Part shown: piece after piece, positions 17,669 to 27,096 of the stretch
Numbering within the stretch: the stretch's first letter is position 1
How the letters are laid out: each line of letters starts with the position of its first letter
The notes under the pieces: generated by a model
The model's database searches: none
What the model was told of the DNA's origin: nothing
The model's input: only the letters and a program-made list of their open reading frames with translations
Made by a program: the position numbers and the translations under genes
Assembly: GCF_001273775.1 (NCBI RefSeq)
Contig: NZ_CP011801.1
Span: 3,388,001 to 3,452,000, forward strand
Direction of reading: 5' to 3'
DNA length: 64,000 nt
Source: Nitrospira moscoviensis
Lineage (GTDB): Bacteria > Nitrospirota > Nitrospiria > Nitrospirales > Nitrospiraceae

Positions 17669-19726
17669 CTACCTCACGATCAGCGACACGATGAGCAGCG
17701 CGACGATATTGATCACCTTGATCATCGGATTGACCGCCGGTCCCGCCGTGTCCTTATAAGGATCGCCGACCGTGTCACCGGTCACCGCCGCCTTGTGCGT
17801 GTCGGAGCCCTTCTTGCCTTGCTCCTCGATGTATTTCTTGGCGTTGTCCCACGCGCCTCCGCCGCTGGTCATCGAGATCGCGACAAACAAGCCGGTCACG
17901 ATACTGCCGACCAGCACGCCGCCGAGCGCCTGCGGCCCCAACACCCACCCCACGAGCAGGGGCGACACGACGGGGATCAGGCCGGGAATCATCATCTTTT
18001 GAATCGCGGCTTGCGTGACGATGTCCACGCAGGTGCCGTATTCCGGCTTCCCGGTTCCCTCCATGATGCCCTTGATCGTGCGGAACTGCCGGCGGACTTC
18101 TTCCACGACCAGGCCGCCCGCTTCGCCGACGGCTTTCATGCAGAGCGCGCCGAAGAGAAACGGCAGCATGCCGCCCAAGAACAAGCCGACCAATACCTTC
18201 GGATCGGCCAACTCGAACGCCGCCAACGCCGGATTGTGCGCCGCCACTTCCCGGGAATATTCGGCGAACAGCACCACGGCGGCCAAGCCGGCCGACCCGA
18301 TCGCATAGCCCTTCGTCACCGCCTTGGTCGTGTTGCCCACCGCATCCAATGGATCGGTGATGTTCCGCACTTCTTTTCCCAAATGCGACATTTCGGCGAT
18401 GCCGCCCGCGTTGTCCGTGATCGGCCCGAAGGCATCGATCGCCACCACGATGCCGGCCATCGAGAGCATCGACACGGCCGCCACCGCGACGCCGTACAAA
18501 CCGCCGGAGGCCGCGCCGCCGGTGATCCAAAAGCTCGTCAGGATAGCCGCCGCGATCACGACCACCGGAGCCGCCGTCGCCTGCATGCCCACCGCCAGTC
18601 CCGCGATGATGTTGGTGGCGTGCCCGGTCTCGCTGGCCTTGGCGATGCCTTTCACCGGCGCATAGCTCTTGGATGTGTAGTAGTCGGTGATGAAGACCAG
18701 CGCCAAGGTCACAGCCAATCCGATCAGGGCCGCGAGATAATAATTCAGCCCGCTCACACCGCCGACCCCTTCCATGATCATATTGGTGATGGGCAAGAAG
18801 GCGACGGCCGCAATGCCGCCGGCCACGAAAAGGCCTTTGTAGAGAGCCGGCATGATGTCGCCCCCAGGGCTGACCTTCACGAACAGGATCCCGATGATGG
18901 TCGCGAAGATCGTGACACCACCCAGGGCCAGCGGGTAGAGAATCGGCGCGGTCGCCCCCTTGAACATCGTAAAGGCCAGCACCATCGCCGCCACGGTGGT
19001 GACTGCGTAAGTTTCGAACAGGTCGGCCGCCATGCCGGCGCAGTCGCCGACGTTGTCGCCCACGTTGTCGGCGATGACCGCCGGATTGCGGGGATCGTCC
19101 TCCGGAATGCCGGCTTCCACCTTGCCCACCAGGTCGGCGCCGACGTCCGCCGCTTTCGTATAGATGCCTCCGCCCACGCGCGCGAACACCGAGATCAGGC
19201 TGCCGCCGAATCCCAGGCTGAGCAACGCATGGATCGCCTTCTCCTGTCCGGCAATCGTCTGGGCGATGGTGTAGAACCCGGTGATGGCCAGAAGTCCCAG
19301 GCCGATCAACAAAAGACCCGTCACGGCACCTCCCCGAAAGGCTACCGTCAACGCCGCGTTCATGCCGTTATGCGCCGCCTGCGCGGTTCGCACGTTCGCC
19401 CGGACGGCGATGATCATGCCGACGTACCCGGCAATCGCCGACGCGCCGGCGCCCACCAGAAAGCCCACCGCCGTAAGCAGGCCGAACTTGTCCGAGATGG
19501 CCCCGGCTCCGGCCAGGATGACGAACAGCACCGCCGCCACGACGCCCACCGTCTTGTACTGGCGGTTCATGTAGGCGCCGGCGCCTTCCTGGATCGCCTT
19601 GGCAATTTCCTGCATCTTCGCGTTGCCGGCATCGAGTTTGAACACCCACATCGCGAGATAGAGGCCGTAACCGATGCCGGCCACCGCCGCAATCAACGCA
19701 AAGATCACAATCGCTGAATCGCTCAC
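17669..19726 (-). CDS. hppA: Membrane-bound proton-translocating pyrophosphatase (K+-independent type)
   Basis: This 685-residue protein of about 16 membrane helices uses a GTG start with GGAGGGT upstream. Catalytic signatures are visible: [20 protein letters not shown], then [20 protein letters not shown], and near the C-terminus WDNAKKYIE and [20 protein letters not shown]. In the subtype-determining segment [16 protein letters not shown] the Lys and Thr are those of K+-independent enzymes. It hydrolyses pyrophosphate in the cytoplasm and pumps H+ outward, which would conserve biosynthetic energy in a slow-growing nitrifier. It is monocistronic, flanked by pup. Confidence 0.96.
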   Translation of the reverse strand: MSDSAIVIFALIAAVAGIGYGLYLAMWVFKLDAGNAKMQEIAKAIQEGAGAYMNRQYKTVGVVAAVLFVILAGAGAISDKFGLLTAVGFLVGAGASAIAGYVGMIIAVRANVRTAQAAHNGMNAALTVAFRGGAVTGLLLIGLGLLAITGFYTIAQTIAGQEKAIHALLSLGFGGSLISVFARVGGGIYTKAADVGADLVGKVEAGIPEDDPRNPAVIADNVGDNVGDCAGMAADLFETYAVTTVAAMVLAFTMFKGATAPILYPLALGGVTIFATIIGILFVKVSPGGDIMPALYKGLFVAGGIAAVAFLPITNMIMEGVGGVSGLNYYLAALIGLAVTLALVFITDYYTSKSYAPVKGIAKASETGHATNIIAGLAVGMQATAAPVVVIAAAILTSFWITGGAASGGLYGVAVAAVSMLSMAGIVVAIDAFGPITDNAGGIAEMSHLGKEVRNITDPLDAVGNTTKAVTKGYAIGSAGLAAVVLFAEYSREVAAHNPALAAFELADPKVLVGLFLGGMLPFLFGALCMKAVGEAGGLVVEEVRRQFRTIKGIMEGTGKPEYGTCVDIVTQAAIQKMMIPGLIPVVSPLLVGWVLGPQALGGVLVGSIVTGLFVAISMTSGGGAWDNAKKYIEEQGKKGSDTHKAAVTGDTVGDPYKDTAGPAVNPMIKVINIVALLIVSLIVR

Positions 19727-20002
19727 GGGATACCCTCCTGGTGGTTAAACGAGCCTCTCGTATGTCACACGGTTCCCCTTGGCTTCAACCCATCAAAAGT
19801 ACGAAAATCAGAGGGGGAAACCGCAGGGTGGTGCAGTCGTGACGCGGCTAACTGGCCGAAAAGTTGGGCCATTCTATACAGGTGAGGGGTGCGGATCAAG
19901 CTGAAAAAGGACGGCGCCGGACCGACCAGCCGCGTCCTGTCGCTCGCTTTGGATTTGCCGCGCTCAGGAGTCTTTGCTATAGTCCGCGGCTGAGGATCTG
20001 TG

Positions 20003-20257
20003 ATGGGACTGGAACCGAACTACATCGTGGTGGACGGCCAGACGTTCAGCAAAGCAAAGCTGGCGCTCGACAATCACGTCTACAAAAACTGCCAGATCGA
20101 CGATTGTGACTTGTATTATAGCGGCGGCCAATACGAGCTGCTGGACACACACATTACCAATTCCCGCCTCATTCTCAACCACCCGGCTAAAGGCATCTAC
20201 AACGCCCTGCAGATCTTCAAGATGAAATCTCCGGGCTCCCGCATCGTGTACGAGTGA
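20003..20257 (+). CDS. Hypothetical protein, small
   Basis: No family is assigned to this 84-residue product, which starts at ATG 20003 (a GTG lies one codon earlier). The sequence shows strand-turn repeats such as HVYKNCQIDDCDLYYSGGQY and THITNSRLILNHPAK, suggestive of a small right-handed beta-helix or pentapeptide-like fold. There is no signal peptide and no clear Shine-Dalgarno. Coding is supported by consistent codon-position bias and convergence with the amine oxidase gene only. Confidence 0.6.
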   Translation: MGLEPNYIVVDGQTFSKAKLALDNHVYKNCQIDDCDLYYSGGQYELLDTHITNSRLILNHPAKGIYNALQIFKMKSPGSRIVYE

Positions 20258-20267
20258 CCCTCGCTCT

Positions 20268-21617
20268 TCACTGTTCACTCCTCATGAGCGCTGAGACTTC
20301 CGCCGCCGCCCGGAGGCCGCTTTCCACCGCGCCGTTCATGTAGCCCTGCCAGTTGATGCTCGTGTGCTCGCCGGCGAAGAGCACCCGTCCATGGGGGCGG
20401 GCCAGCCAATCGCGCAGGCTCGGATCGAACCCCGGATCGAAATAGGCGTAGCCTCCCTGGGCCCAGGGATCGTCTTCCCATGTGATCAGCCGGCTATGGA
20501 GTAATGTGGCGGACCGGACGCCCAGCCAATCGAGCTGACCCACCAACCCTTCGACGCCTTGCTGGGCGACGATCTTCTGAGTGTCCTCGCTCGCTTGCCC
20601 GCCGGCCATGAGCGTCAGAATTCCGGCGCGGCCGCGCTGCTCTTCGTTGGCGTCCCAGACAGCGCCGGTCGGCGCATCCGTGCCGAACGCCCGCGGTTTC
20701 CCTTTTTTTCTCCAGAAGGACCGGTCGAATTGCAGCAGCGCCTTGGTCACCCGCCCGTACTTCAGACTGTGGATCGCACGGGATTGCGGCGCCGGCAAGG
20801 CGGGCGTCATGCGGATGGCTTTCAGCGCCGTCGCCGGCACGGCAAAGATCGCATAGTTCCCTCGCAGAGATCCCCGTTCGCCCTCGGGCGTTTCCACGAC
20901 GACCCGAACCGACGTGCGATCCTGGCGCACGGCCCGTGCGACGGTTCGTAAGTGCAGATCCTCGGCAATATGTCCGGCCAGGGTTTGCGCGAGCCGGTCG
21001 TTGCCTCCGTCGATCCGATACATGGCTTGCTGCCCCGGCACATCGGAGGCGAGCTGATCGACAAGGGCCAATAAGGCGAGATCTTCGGGATCGGCGAGGA
21101 AAAATCCCCGCAGGCTGCGAACGACGGCCCGCATGTCGTCACCGGCCTTCACCTCATCCAGCCACCGAGCCACCGATTGGCGGGCGAGCCGAACGGTCAC
21201 CGGACTATCCCAGCGCTTGTCCGCGACCCGATAGGCATCGACCAGCGGACAGAGTGCGCGGGCCAGTGTGTCCCATGCCTCCTCACCGGAGAGCGTGTGG
21301 CGACGGCGCCTGGCAGCTCCTTGGTAGGGAACGAAGGCGAAGCCCTGACGGAGAATCGGCCGAAGGTTCAGTCCTTGCTCGGCCGCCAACCTCCTGATCT
21401 CATGCTGGCCTTCATCGATAAAGTCGCCGCCCGCTTCCGCATGCTGAGCCTCGGCGAACGCTCCCCGCATGGTCAGGACTCGCCCGCCGACTCGGTCCCT
21501 GGCCTCTACCACGGTGATCCTGGCCCCGTCCTGCCGCAGTCTCACGGCAGCCGTGAGACCCGCCAAGCCGGCTCCGACGATGATGACCCTGGTCTTGCCG
21601 AGGACCCGCCGCTTCAT
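20268..21617 (-). CDS. FAD-dependent amine oxidase family protein
   Basis: The start at 21617 (MKRRVLGKTRVIIVGAGLAG) is preferred since the dinucleotide motif VIIVGAGLAGLTAAVRL then lies at the N-terminus, as in the family; the longer frame adds 18 unsupported residues. The 449-residue product shows the FAD-binding GAGLAGL and VVEARDRVGGRVLT, and the C-terminal GRVLFAGEHTSINWQGYMNG of monoamine-oxidase-like proteins. It would oxidise an amine or related donor with O2 or another acceptor, and substrate is unknown. No signal peptide is seen. It lies immediately downstream of the multihaem cytochrome gene, on the same strand. Confidence 0.9.
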   Translation of the reverse strand: MKRRVLGKTRVIIVGAGLAGLTAAVRLRQDGARITVVEARDRVGGRVLTMRGAFAEAQHAEAGGDFIDEGQHEIRRLAAEQGLNLRPILRQGFAFVPYQGAARRRRHTLSGEEAWDTLARALCPLVDAYRVADKRWDSPVTVRLARQSVARWLDEVKAGDDMRAVVRSLRGFFLADPEDLALLALVDQLASDVPGQQAMYRIDGGNDRLAQTLAGHIAEDLHLRTVARAVRQDRTSVRVVVETPEGERGSLRGNYAIFAVPATALKAIRMTPALPAPQSRAIHSLKYGRVTKALLQFDRSFWRKKGKPRAFGTDAPTGAVWDANEEQRGRAGILTLMAGGQASEDTQKIVAQQGVEGLVGQLDWLGVRSATLLHSRLITWEDDPWAQGGYAYFDPGFDPSLRDWLARPHGRVLFAGEHTSINWQGYMNGAVESGLRAAAEVSALMRSEQ

Positions 21618-21734
21618 ACAAAGGCTCGCAATTGGACAAAAGCTTAGCCCCGCCCAAGCCAGGCCGACCACGGTCGGTAACCCTAGTCACGCAAGTAATT
21701 GATACTCTAGGAGACTTAACGATAGAGGCGGGTT

Positions 21735-22970
21735 CTATTTGACCGGAATGTTCTCCACCCGTTTGACGATCTCGATGGGCTGGAAAACCGGATCTTGCGA
21801 TCCCTTGGAAGACTCCGCCTCGACGCGCTGCAGGAACGAGGGGGGCCCGCTGATGGGAGCATAATTGAGCGTGACTTCGACATCGAAGGTCTTCGTATCT
21901 TTCGGGGTGGGGAAGGTGAAGGTTTCCACCCTGGTTTCTTCCGGCTTCAGGACTGTGTCTTCCAACACCTTCGTCGCCTCGAAATCAAAGACCGTCTTGT
22001 CGCCTTTGGCATTCGCATAGACCCGACCGTAGACCCGCTTATCCGAGAACACTGTCCTGAGGTTCTTGCCTTTGATGTCGAGCTCCAACACCACACTGGC
22101 CCAAGCCGGGTGGGTGGTCGGTAGGTTGTGCGGAACGAGGCTCTGGACCTTCACCGTGACGGTCGTCTTGTCCCCTTCGATCTTCGTCTGCACGTCGAGC
22201 TTCGCCGCCTCCTGGCGCAGTTTACCGATCCGGCCGGGGAAGGTGTGGTTCGCCACCTTGCGCTTTTTCTCCCCGTTGGCCGACTCGGCCACCTGCTCGG
22301 GCATATGGCAACTCTGGCATTCCTTGCCGGACTTGACCGCCAGGCTCTGATCCCAGCTGCCCAACAGATCGTTCGCCTTGCCGAGATTCCCCGCCGTCGG
22401 AACCGACTGGTGACAATTCAGACAGAGGTCGGACTTCTGGAATAGCCCCAGTTCCATCGACTGATGCGCCAGATTCTGGACGAAGTCTTTGTAGGGTCCG
22501 TACAGGGTCTTGCTGCCGAGCTCATACTTCGGCTCGGGCGGATGCTTGGACCGATCCACCTGCTTGATCAGATGGCATTGGGAGCAGGCGACCCCGTCCA
22601 AGGACGGATCTCCGGCCTTGGCCTGATCCACGAACAATTGGGCGTGATCCGGGAACTCCCGCACATGGGGGGCATGGCATCGAAAACAGAGCGCCTTATC
22701 CTTCCCGCCGGAAAAGTTCAGATACGCGTCGAGAGAGGCCCGAAAGGCCGGTGAATGGATCGACCGGGAGAGGGGCGAGGTTTCCCATTCCTCAAAGACC
22801 CGCTCGTGGCAGCGTTTGCATTTGTTGGAGTTGGGAAAGGCCTTCTCGATCACGGCCTGAGAATTGGCGCCCTGCGCGAGGGTGGGCTCCGTGTCCACCA
22901 ATGCAAGCAAGCTGACGCCCAGCCCGAGAGCCGCCGTTCCAACGATCGCCAAGAAGATGCGCTGCCCCAA
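21735..22970 (-). CDS. Pentahaem cytochrome c (c554-like), exported
   Basis: I choose a TTG start at 22970, because AAAGGA lies six bases before it and it yields MGQRIFLAIVGTAALGLGVS, a proper signal anchor. The alternative GTG at 23033 sits inside a GC-rich direct repeat. Five CXXCH sites are seen: CKRCH, CFRCH, CSQCH, CLNCH and CQSCH. The middle shows LSRSIHSPAFRASLDAYLNF and the C-terminal third is a beta-rich domain with SLVPHNLPTTHP. It is the paralogue of the next upstream gene (23067-24395). It is predicted periplasmic and electron-carrying, with unknown partners. Confidence 0.88.
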   Translation of the reverse strand: MGQRIFLAIVGTAALGLGVSLLALVDTEPTLAQGANSQAVIEKAFPNSNKCKRCHERVFEEWETSPLSRSIHSPAFRASLDAYLNFSGGKDKALCFRCHAPHVREFPDHAQLFVDQAKAGDPSLDGVACSQCHLIKQVDRSKHPPEPKYELGSKTLYGPYKDFVQNLAHQSMELGLFQKSDLCLNCHQSVPTAGNLGKANDLLGSWDQSLAVKSGKECQSCHMPEQVAESANGEKKRKVANHTFPGRIGKLRQEAAKLDVQTKIEGDKTTVTVKVQSLVPHNLPTTHPAWASVVLELDIKGKNLRTVFSDKRVYGRVYANAKGDKTVFDFEATKVLEDTVLKPEETRVETFTFPTPKDTKTFDVEVTLNYAPISGPPSFLQRVEAESSKGSQDPVFQPIEIVKRVENIPVK

Positions 22971-22988
22971 GTGAGGTCCTTTCTTCTT

Positions 22989-23053
22989 ACCCGCCCGCCC
23001 CGGCGCGCCGACGCGCCGTTTGCCCTGTCTCACCCGCCCGCCCCGGCGCGCCG
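22989..23053. repeat. 22-bp direct repeat between the two cytochrome genes
   Basis: The same 22-bp GC-rich unit (beginning ACCCGCCCGCCCC) occurs at 22989-23010 and 23032-23053, 43 bp apart. It lies in the leader of the downstream cytochrome gene. Confidence 0.6.
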
Positions 23054-23059
23054 GGGCGG
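23038..23059. repeat. Perfect 22-bp GC palindrome
   Basis: CCGCCCCGGCG (23038-23048) is followed directly by its exact complement (23049-23059). It lies 8 bp after the stop codon of the upstream cytochrome gene (23067 on the minus strand) and could form a strong hairpin. Confidence 0.65.
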
Positions 23060-23066
23060 AGACGCC

Positions 23067-24395
23067 TTACAACGACTTCGCGCGATAGGTGAGCATGCGC
23101 GGTTGGGTGTACTCGCTCAGAATTTTCTTCGCTTCTTCCCGTTCCTTGTCGCTGGCCAACGTCGCCAAGTACTTGTCCCGCAGAGCCGGCTCGGGCGTCG
23201 GGATCAGCGCGTAGCTCAGCACCGCTTCCACCGTGGCCGCCGTCGCGCCGGCCGGTACAGTCAGACTGAACGGCACCTTCCGTGTATGGCCGCCTTTGAT
23301 GAACGGATCGGGAATCGGGCCCCGGAGGATCTTGTCATACGGCAAACCGAAATGCTTGATCTCTTCCGCCAGCACCTTGCCCTTCGCGTCCTTCGCCGTG
23401 ACCGTCAGATAAAACTGTTTCAACACCGGATCGCCGTCTGGAAAGCTATGGGGCAGGCTGCCGATCTTGACCAGCGCCGTACCTTCCACCGTGCCGCCCG
23501 TCTTGCCCACCTCGATGTCGAGACGCGGCATCCATTCGGCCTGCAAGTTGCGATTCTTCAGCAAGGTACCGGGAATCACGACGCCGCGAAACCAGTGCCG
23601 CCCGATCGCCCTGGTCATCGCTCCGCGCTTCGAGGTCGAGCTACCGGTCGAGGGCTCCATATGGCAATCCTGGCAGATGGTCCCCTGGAGAATCTCCCCC
23701 GGAAGATCCTTCTGGGTGACGTCTTTGACTTTGTCGAAATGACAGGAAGCGCAGAAATTCGCGCCGCGATACAAGTCCGATTGTGCCGCCTGGTGCACGA
23801 GGTTTTCCTCAGGGTCCGCATAAGGACCGAACAGGGTATTCCCCGGTTGCAGCTTGAAGGTCGGGGGGGGACCGCCGTTCTTCTCCACCGAGCCGATCAA
23901 ATGGCAGGAGGCGCAGCCGATTCCTTCCACCTGCGGCTTGCCGGCCAACACTTGCGCGGCGATCTTCTCGGCGTGCTGCGGGAACACCGTGGTCGACGGC
24001 ACATGGCAGGACAGGCACCGGCGCTGTTCTTCAGCCGTCGGATTGGTCTGCATCCAGACCCCCAAGACGGTGCGAAAGACCGGCGATTCGAGCGAGGTCC
24101 CGTGCAGGAGCGCCGCGTCGACCCTGCCGAACGTTTTCAAATCAGGTGTCTGCTCCCGAACGCCTTTCCACTCCTCATAGTGGCGGTCGTGGCACTGTTT
24201 GCAGTCTTCCGAACGGATAAAAACCTTTTCGATTTCATCGATCCAATCATGGGACGGGGCCTGGCCGTCCGCTTTCTGCGCGATGGCACCCCCGCGATAG
24301 ACGCCCGTGATGCCGACGAGAACCAGGACACAAACCGCCACGGTGATGCGTCCCGATCGACACCACCGGCTATGGCCTTTCACATCACCCATCAC
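23067..24395 (-). CDS. Pentahaem cytochrome c (c554-like), exported
   Basis: This 442-residue protein has an N-terminal hydrophobic signal (ITVAVCVLVLVGITGVYRGG) and five CXXCH sites: CKQCH, CLSCH, CASCH, CASCH and CQDCH. The first site is preceded by FIRSEDCKQCHDRHYEEWKG, a c554-type start. The distal part is a beta-rich haem-free domain (VKIGSLPHSFPDGDPVLKQF). The gene order, domain order and sites match its neighbour at 21735, so this is a tandem duplication. Expected role is periplasmic electron transfer, perhaps to or from the NxrC-like protein encoded upstream. Confidence 0.88.
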   Translation of the reverse strand: MMGDVKGHSRWCRSGRITVAVCVLVLVGITGVYRGGAIAQKADGQAPSHDWIDEIEKVFIRSEDCKQCHDRHYEEWKGVREQTPDLKTFGRVDAALLHGTSLESPVFRTVLGVWMQTNPTAEEQRRCLSCHVPSTTVFPQHAEKIAAQVLAGKPQVEGIGCASCHLIGSVEKNGGPPPTFKLQPGNTLFGPYADPEENLVHQAAQSDLYRGANFCASCHFDKVKDVTQKDLPGEILQGTICQDCHMEPSTGSSTSKRGAMTRAIGRHWFRGVVIPGTLLKNRNLQAEWMPRLDIEVGKTGGTVEGTALVKIGSLPHSFPDGDPVLKQFYLTVTAKDAKGKVLAEEIKHFGLPYDKILRGPIPDPFIKGGHTRKVPFSLTVPAGATAATVEAVLSYALIPTPEPALRDKYLATLASDKEREEAKKILSEYTQPRMLTYRAKSL

Positions 24396-24410
24396 TGGTC
24401 ACTCGTCACA
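24381..24410. repeat. Single arm of CATCACC/CATCACT-type units
   Basis: CACATCACCCATCACTGGTC and ACTCGTCAC resemble the arms at 7806-7837 and 62432-62460. It overlaps the start of the 23067-24395 gene. Confidence 0.4.
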
Positions 24411-24419
24411 GAGTTCATG

Positions 24420-24869
24420 CTAGTCCCGCTTGCACCCGACGAAATGGAAATTGACACCCCAGCCGACCGGATCGCCGGGATCGGCCGGTTCGTACGTGCC
24501 GACCGTAAAATTGCATTCCTTCATCGCCTTCTTAATGGCGACACCGAAGTCCACCATGGTCCGAATCTCATGCTTGTCGACTTCCTTGATCACCGAACGC
24601 ACCTTGATGCCGGCGTAATCCGCCCGCGAGTTGCCGATCACTTCGAACACCGCCACGCCCTGCGGCCGTTGGAGCTTCAGCTCCTTTTGGATTTCTTCGT
24701 CCACGGGCCCCACCACAATGCCGAACTCCTCTCCCAACTGCGCCGCCTCTTCTTCCGTCATCCCGTTGGGCGCTTCGGCCTGCGCCAAGCCGGCCAGCAG
24801 GGCCACGGCCGACAGGCACAGAACCCATGCAGGCAGGCGAAAGACTGTATGATCTGAGCGTCGTTGCAA
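24420..24869 (-). CDS. Exported PDZ-like domain protein
   Basis: The start codon appears to be TTG at 24869 with an AGGGGCGG site just upstream. A signal peptide (LPAWVLCLSAVALLAGLAQA) is followed by a 125-residue domain: GVAVFEVIGNSRADYAGIKV then RSVIKEVDKHEIRTMVDFGV, a PDZ-like core, and a C-terminal part with Cys residues (KECNFTVGTY and FVGCKRD) that could form a disulfide. It is periplasmic, and the family function is unknown. Its location between an NxrC-like gene and a pair of multihaem cytochromes suggests a role in assembly or quality control of that complex, which is inference. Confidence 0.75.
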   Translation of the reverse strand: MQRRSDHTVFRLPAWVLCLSAVALLAGLAQAEAPNGMTEEEAAQLGEEFGIVVGPVDEEIQKELKLQRPQGVAVFEVIGNSRADYAGIKVRSVIKEVDKHEIRTMVDFGVAIKKAMKECNFTVGTYEPADPGDPVGWGVNFHFVGCKRD

Positions 24870-24888
24870 AGGACCGCCCCTTGCCGCG

Positions 24889-25722
24889 TTAAATTTTTGC
24901 CACCGGATCGATCGACAGCTGAAACCAGGGCGCCACGGCCTTCTGGCCGTTGCGTTCTTTGTTCTCGCCGTTCCACACGGCGAACGAAATCGTTTGCACG
25001 CGGCCGGGGATCAGCTTGGCTTCGTTCTCCTGCTCCTCGCTGGCCAGCGGACGCCGCATCACGACATGCCAGATGCCGTCCTTCCAAAACGCCTTCCCCT
25101 GCACGCGGCCCTGCTTTTCCTTCGTGGTCAACGTGCTGAACCCACCTCCGATGAGATCCTCGACGGAGGAGATGCGGCGCGGAATCACTTCGAACGTCCG
25201 CACCCCGCCTTCTTTTTTCTCCGATTGCCGGGCCGCCCGGCGATCGATGTCGCTTTGCCAGTCGGCCTTCCAGTGCCAAATGTTGATGTAATGGTCGAGC
25301 TGTCCCATACAGAAGAACGCCGGCGCATCGCCGAGGGGCAACCCGATCGCCACGCCGTCCCGGAACGTGCCGGGCGTCAGCCGATCGTTCTTCGTATTGT
25401 CCTGCCATTCCAGGAGGAACGCGATCTCGGTCCCGTTATGGAGGGACCGGACGACCAAGGCTCGCGCCGTCGGCTCCGGCCAAACCGGGCGCGTGATGAC
25501 CTGCCCGCTGAGCGGGAGCGTCATCGGCGCCACCTTGCTCCACGCCGGATCGTCCGGCGCCGTGGGCAAATCCCCTGCGATCCAGTGAGACCGGATCACC
25601 ATGCCTTCGGAACTGACTAAGGGAACGCCCCACGCGCCGAGAAGGCCTGCCAGGGCGAGGAGACTCGAAAACAACAGGAGCAAAAGAGGACGGGAACGGC
25701 CGAGGTTCGTCATTCGCACCAT
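24889..25722 (-). CDS. NxrC-like (ethylbenzene dehydrogenase gamma-type) haem-b protein
   Basis: Start 25722 (MVRMTNLGRSRPLLLLLFSS) gives a signal peptide and 277 residues; Met at 25713 is an alternative. The fold is that of the EB_dh/NxrC family: PLSGQVITRPVWPEPTARAL, then EIAFLLEWQDNTKNDRLTPG, AFFCMGQLDHYINIWHWKAD and, at the end, IWHVVMRRPLASEEQE. Such proteins are the periplasmic haem-b gamma subunit of DMSO-reductase-type enzymes such as nitrite oxidoreductase. In the usual Lys-ligand position (VVVKRS in the 31462 protein) this copy has Arg (VVMRRP), so haem ligation may differ. Operon with PDZ and cytochrome genes downstream is likely. Confidence 0.82.
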   Translation of the reverse strand: MVRMTNLGRSRPLLLLLFSSLLALAGLLGAWGVPLVSSEGMVIRSHWIAGDLPTAPDDPAWSKVAPMTLPLSGQVITRPVWPEPTARALVVRSLHNGTEIAFLLEWQDNTKNDRLTPGTFRDGVAIGLPLGDAPAFFCMGQLDHYINIWHWKADWQSDIDRRAARQSEKKEGGVRTFEVIPRRISSVEDLIGGGFSTLTTKEKQGRVQGKAFWKDGIWHVVMRRPLASEEQENEAKLIPGRVQTISFAVWNGENKERNGQKAVAPWFQLSIDPVAKI

Positions 25723-25813
25723 GCAGTGATTCCGAGGACCGCCGGACACACCGCCGAGTGGCCCAGAATACCACAAAATCCGTGCGACAAACGACGAGAC
25801 GATGAGGCCGAGA

Positions 25814-27067
25814 TTAAGTGAGCTTCACGCGACGGATTTTGTTTTCCCCACGTTCACAGATATAGAGATGCCCTTGCGAATCCAACGCCAGGCCGACGGG
25901 CGAATTCACCACGGCCTCGACGCCGAGCAGGCCGTCGCCGTGCTTCAGCGTCCCCGCCGCTTCCTTCGCCACGAAACGCGCCGCCCCGCAGCCGCCCATG
26001 TTCTTGTCTTCGTATCCGCTGTCGCCGTTGCCGGCCACGGTCGTGATGACGCCGGTCACGGCATCCACTCTTCGAACCCGGTGATTCATGGTATCGGACA
26101 CATAGAGATTGTCCTCGCGGTCGAAGACCACCGCTTCAGGCGCATGGAGCATGGCACGGACGGCGGGCTTGCCGTCGCCGTCATACCCATAGCGGCAGAC
26201 GCCGGCGACCGTGGAAATGATGCCGGTCCGCGCGTCGATTTTGCGGACCCGGTTGCTGCCTTTGTCGACGATGTGCACGTCGCCCTTGCTGTTCACGGCG
26301 ATGCCGACGACGTCGTACAAGCGCGCGTCCAGGGCGGGCTTGCCATCGTCGAGATACATCGACATATCCAAGCCGTCTGAACAGACCGGCATGAGCCACC
26401 CGTGGTCGTCGCTGAAATCGATTCCGATGGCGTCGCCGGACAGCACGACCAAATTACGGGCGACGAGCGGCTGCTCGCGCGCGTCGTCCTCCGCTGTCCA
26501 GGTCCCGGCGATCGTCGTCACGAGGCCCGTCTTGGGATCGTAGCGCCTGATCTTGTGGGCCTGTGTATCGGCGATGTAGAGGACATCGTCTTGATCGAAT
26601 GCGATCGCGGCGGGCCAGGTGAGATTGACTTCGAGGGCCGGACCGTCGCCGTTGAACCCGTGCTGCCCCGTGCCCACCACAGTCGTAATGATGCCGGTGT
26701 CCCGGTCCACCTTGCGGATGCGGTTACTGCCGGAATCGCAGATGTAGAGATTGTTGCGGGAGTCGAATGCGACGTCGAGCGGGAGATACAGCCCGGCTTC
26801 GCCGCAGGGGCCGTCGTCGCCGCTGTAACAGGTTTCCCCGATGCCGGCGAAGTTATGCAGCGTCCCTTCCTGCAGACTAATCCGCCGCACGCGGTCGGAG
26901 CCGGACTCGGCGAAGTAGAGCCACCGCTCCTCCTTGTCGAGCGCGACGTGGTGCGGCAACGGGATACCGGCCTTGACCGCGCGCTTCCCGTCGCCGGTGC
27001 TCCGGGCCTTTCCGTTTCCGGCGAAGGTTTCGATGTAGCCGGTAGCCAGCTGCAGCTCTGTATCCAC
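25814..27067 (-). CDS. NHL-repeat beta-propeller protein
   Basis: This 417-residue protein is built of NHL repeats: IPLPHHVALDKEERWLYFAE, LYLPLDVAFDSRNNLYICDS, LTWPAAIAFDQDDVLYIADT, VVGIAVNSKGDVHIVDKGSN, MLHAPEAVVFDREDNLYVSD and SPVGLALDSQGHLYICERGE, each followed by a R(V/I)RR(V/I)-type strand. Six such blades are readable. There is no signal peptide, so it may be cytoplasmic or use another route. NHL propellers bind ligands or proteins. It is the last gene of the 29425-25814 operon, next to tatA. Confidence 0.88.
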   Translation of the reverse strand: MDTELQLATGYIETFAGNGKARSTGDGKRAVKAGIPLPHHVALDKEERWLYFAESGSDRVRRISLQEGTLHNFAGIGETCYSGDDGPCGEAGLYLPLDVAFDSRNNLYICDSGSNRIRKVDRDTGIITTVVGTGQHGFNGDGPALEVNLTWPAAIAFDQDDVLYIADTQAHKIRRYDPKTGLVTTIAGTWTAEDDAREQPLVARNLVVLSGDAIGIDFSDDHGWLMPVCSDGLDMSMYLDDGKPALDARLYDVVGIAVNSKGDVHIVDKGSNRVRKIDARTGIISTVAGVCRYGYDGDGKPAVRAMLHAPEAVVFDREDNLYVSDTMNHRVRRVDAVTGVITTVAGNGDSGYEDKNMGGCGAARFVAKEAAGTLKHGDGLLGVEAVVNSPVGLALDSQGHLYICERGENKIRRVKLT

Positions 27068-27096
27068 GGACGTCGTGCCTCGCTCGAAAGAACCGG

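Noticed and set aside
17666..19717. Long open frame on the plus strand (683 codons) opposite the hppA gene
   Set aside because: It is the antisense shadow of a conserved membrane pyrophosphatase; codon bias in GC-rich DNA creates such frames, and the translation has no family match.
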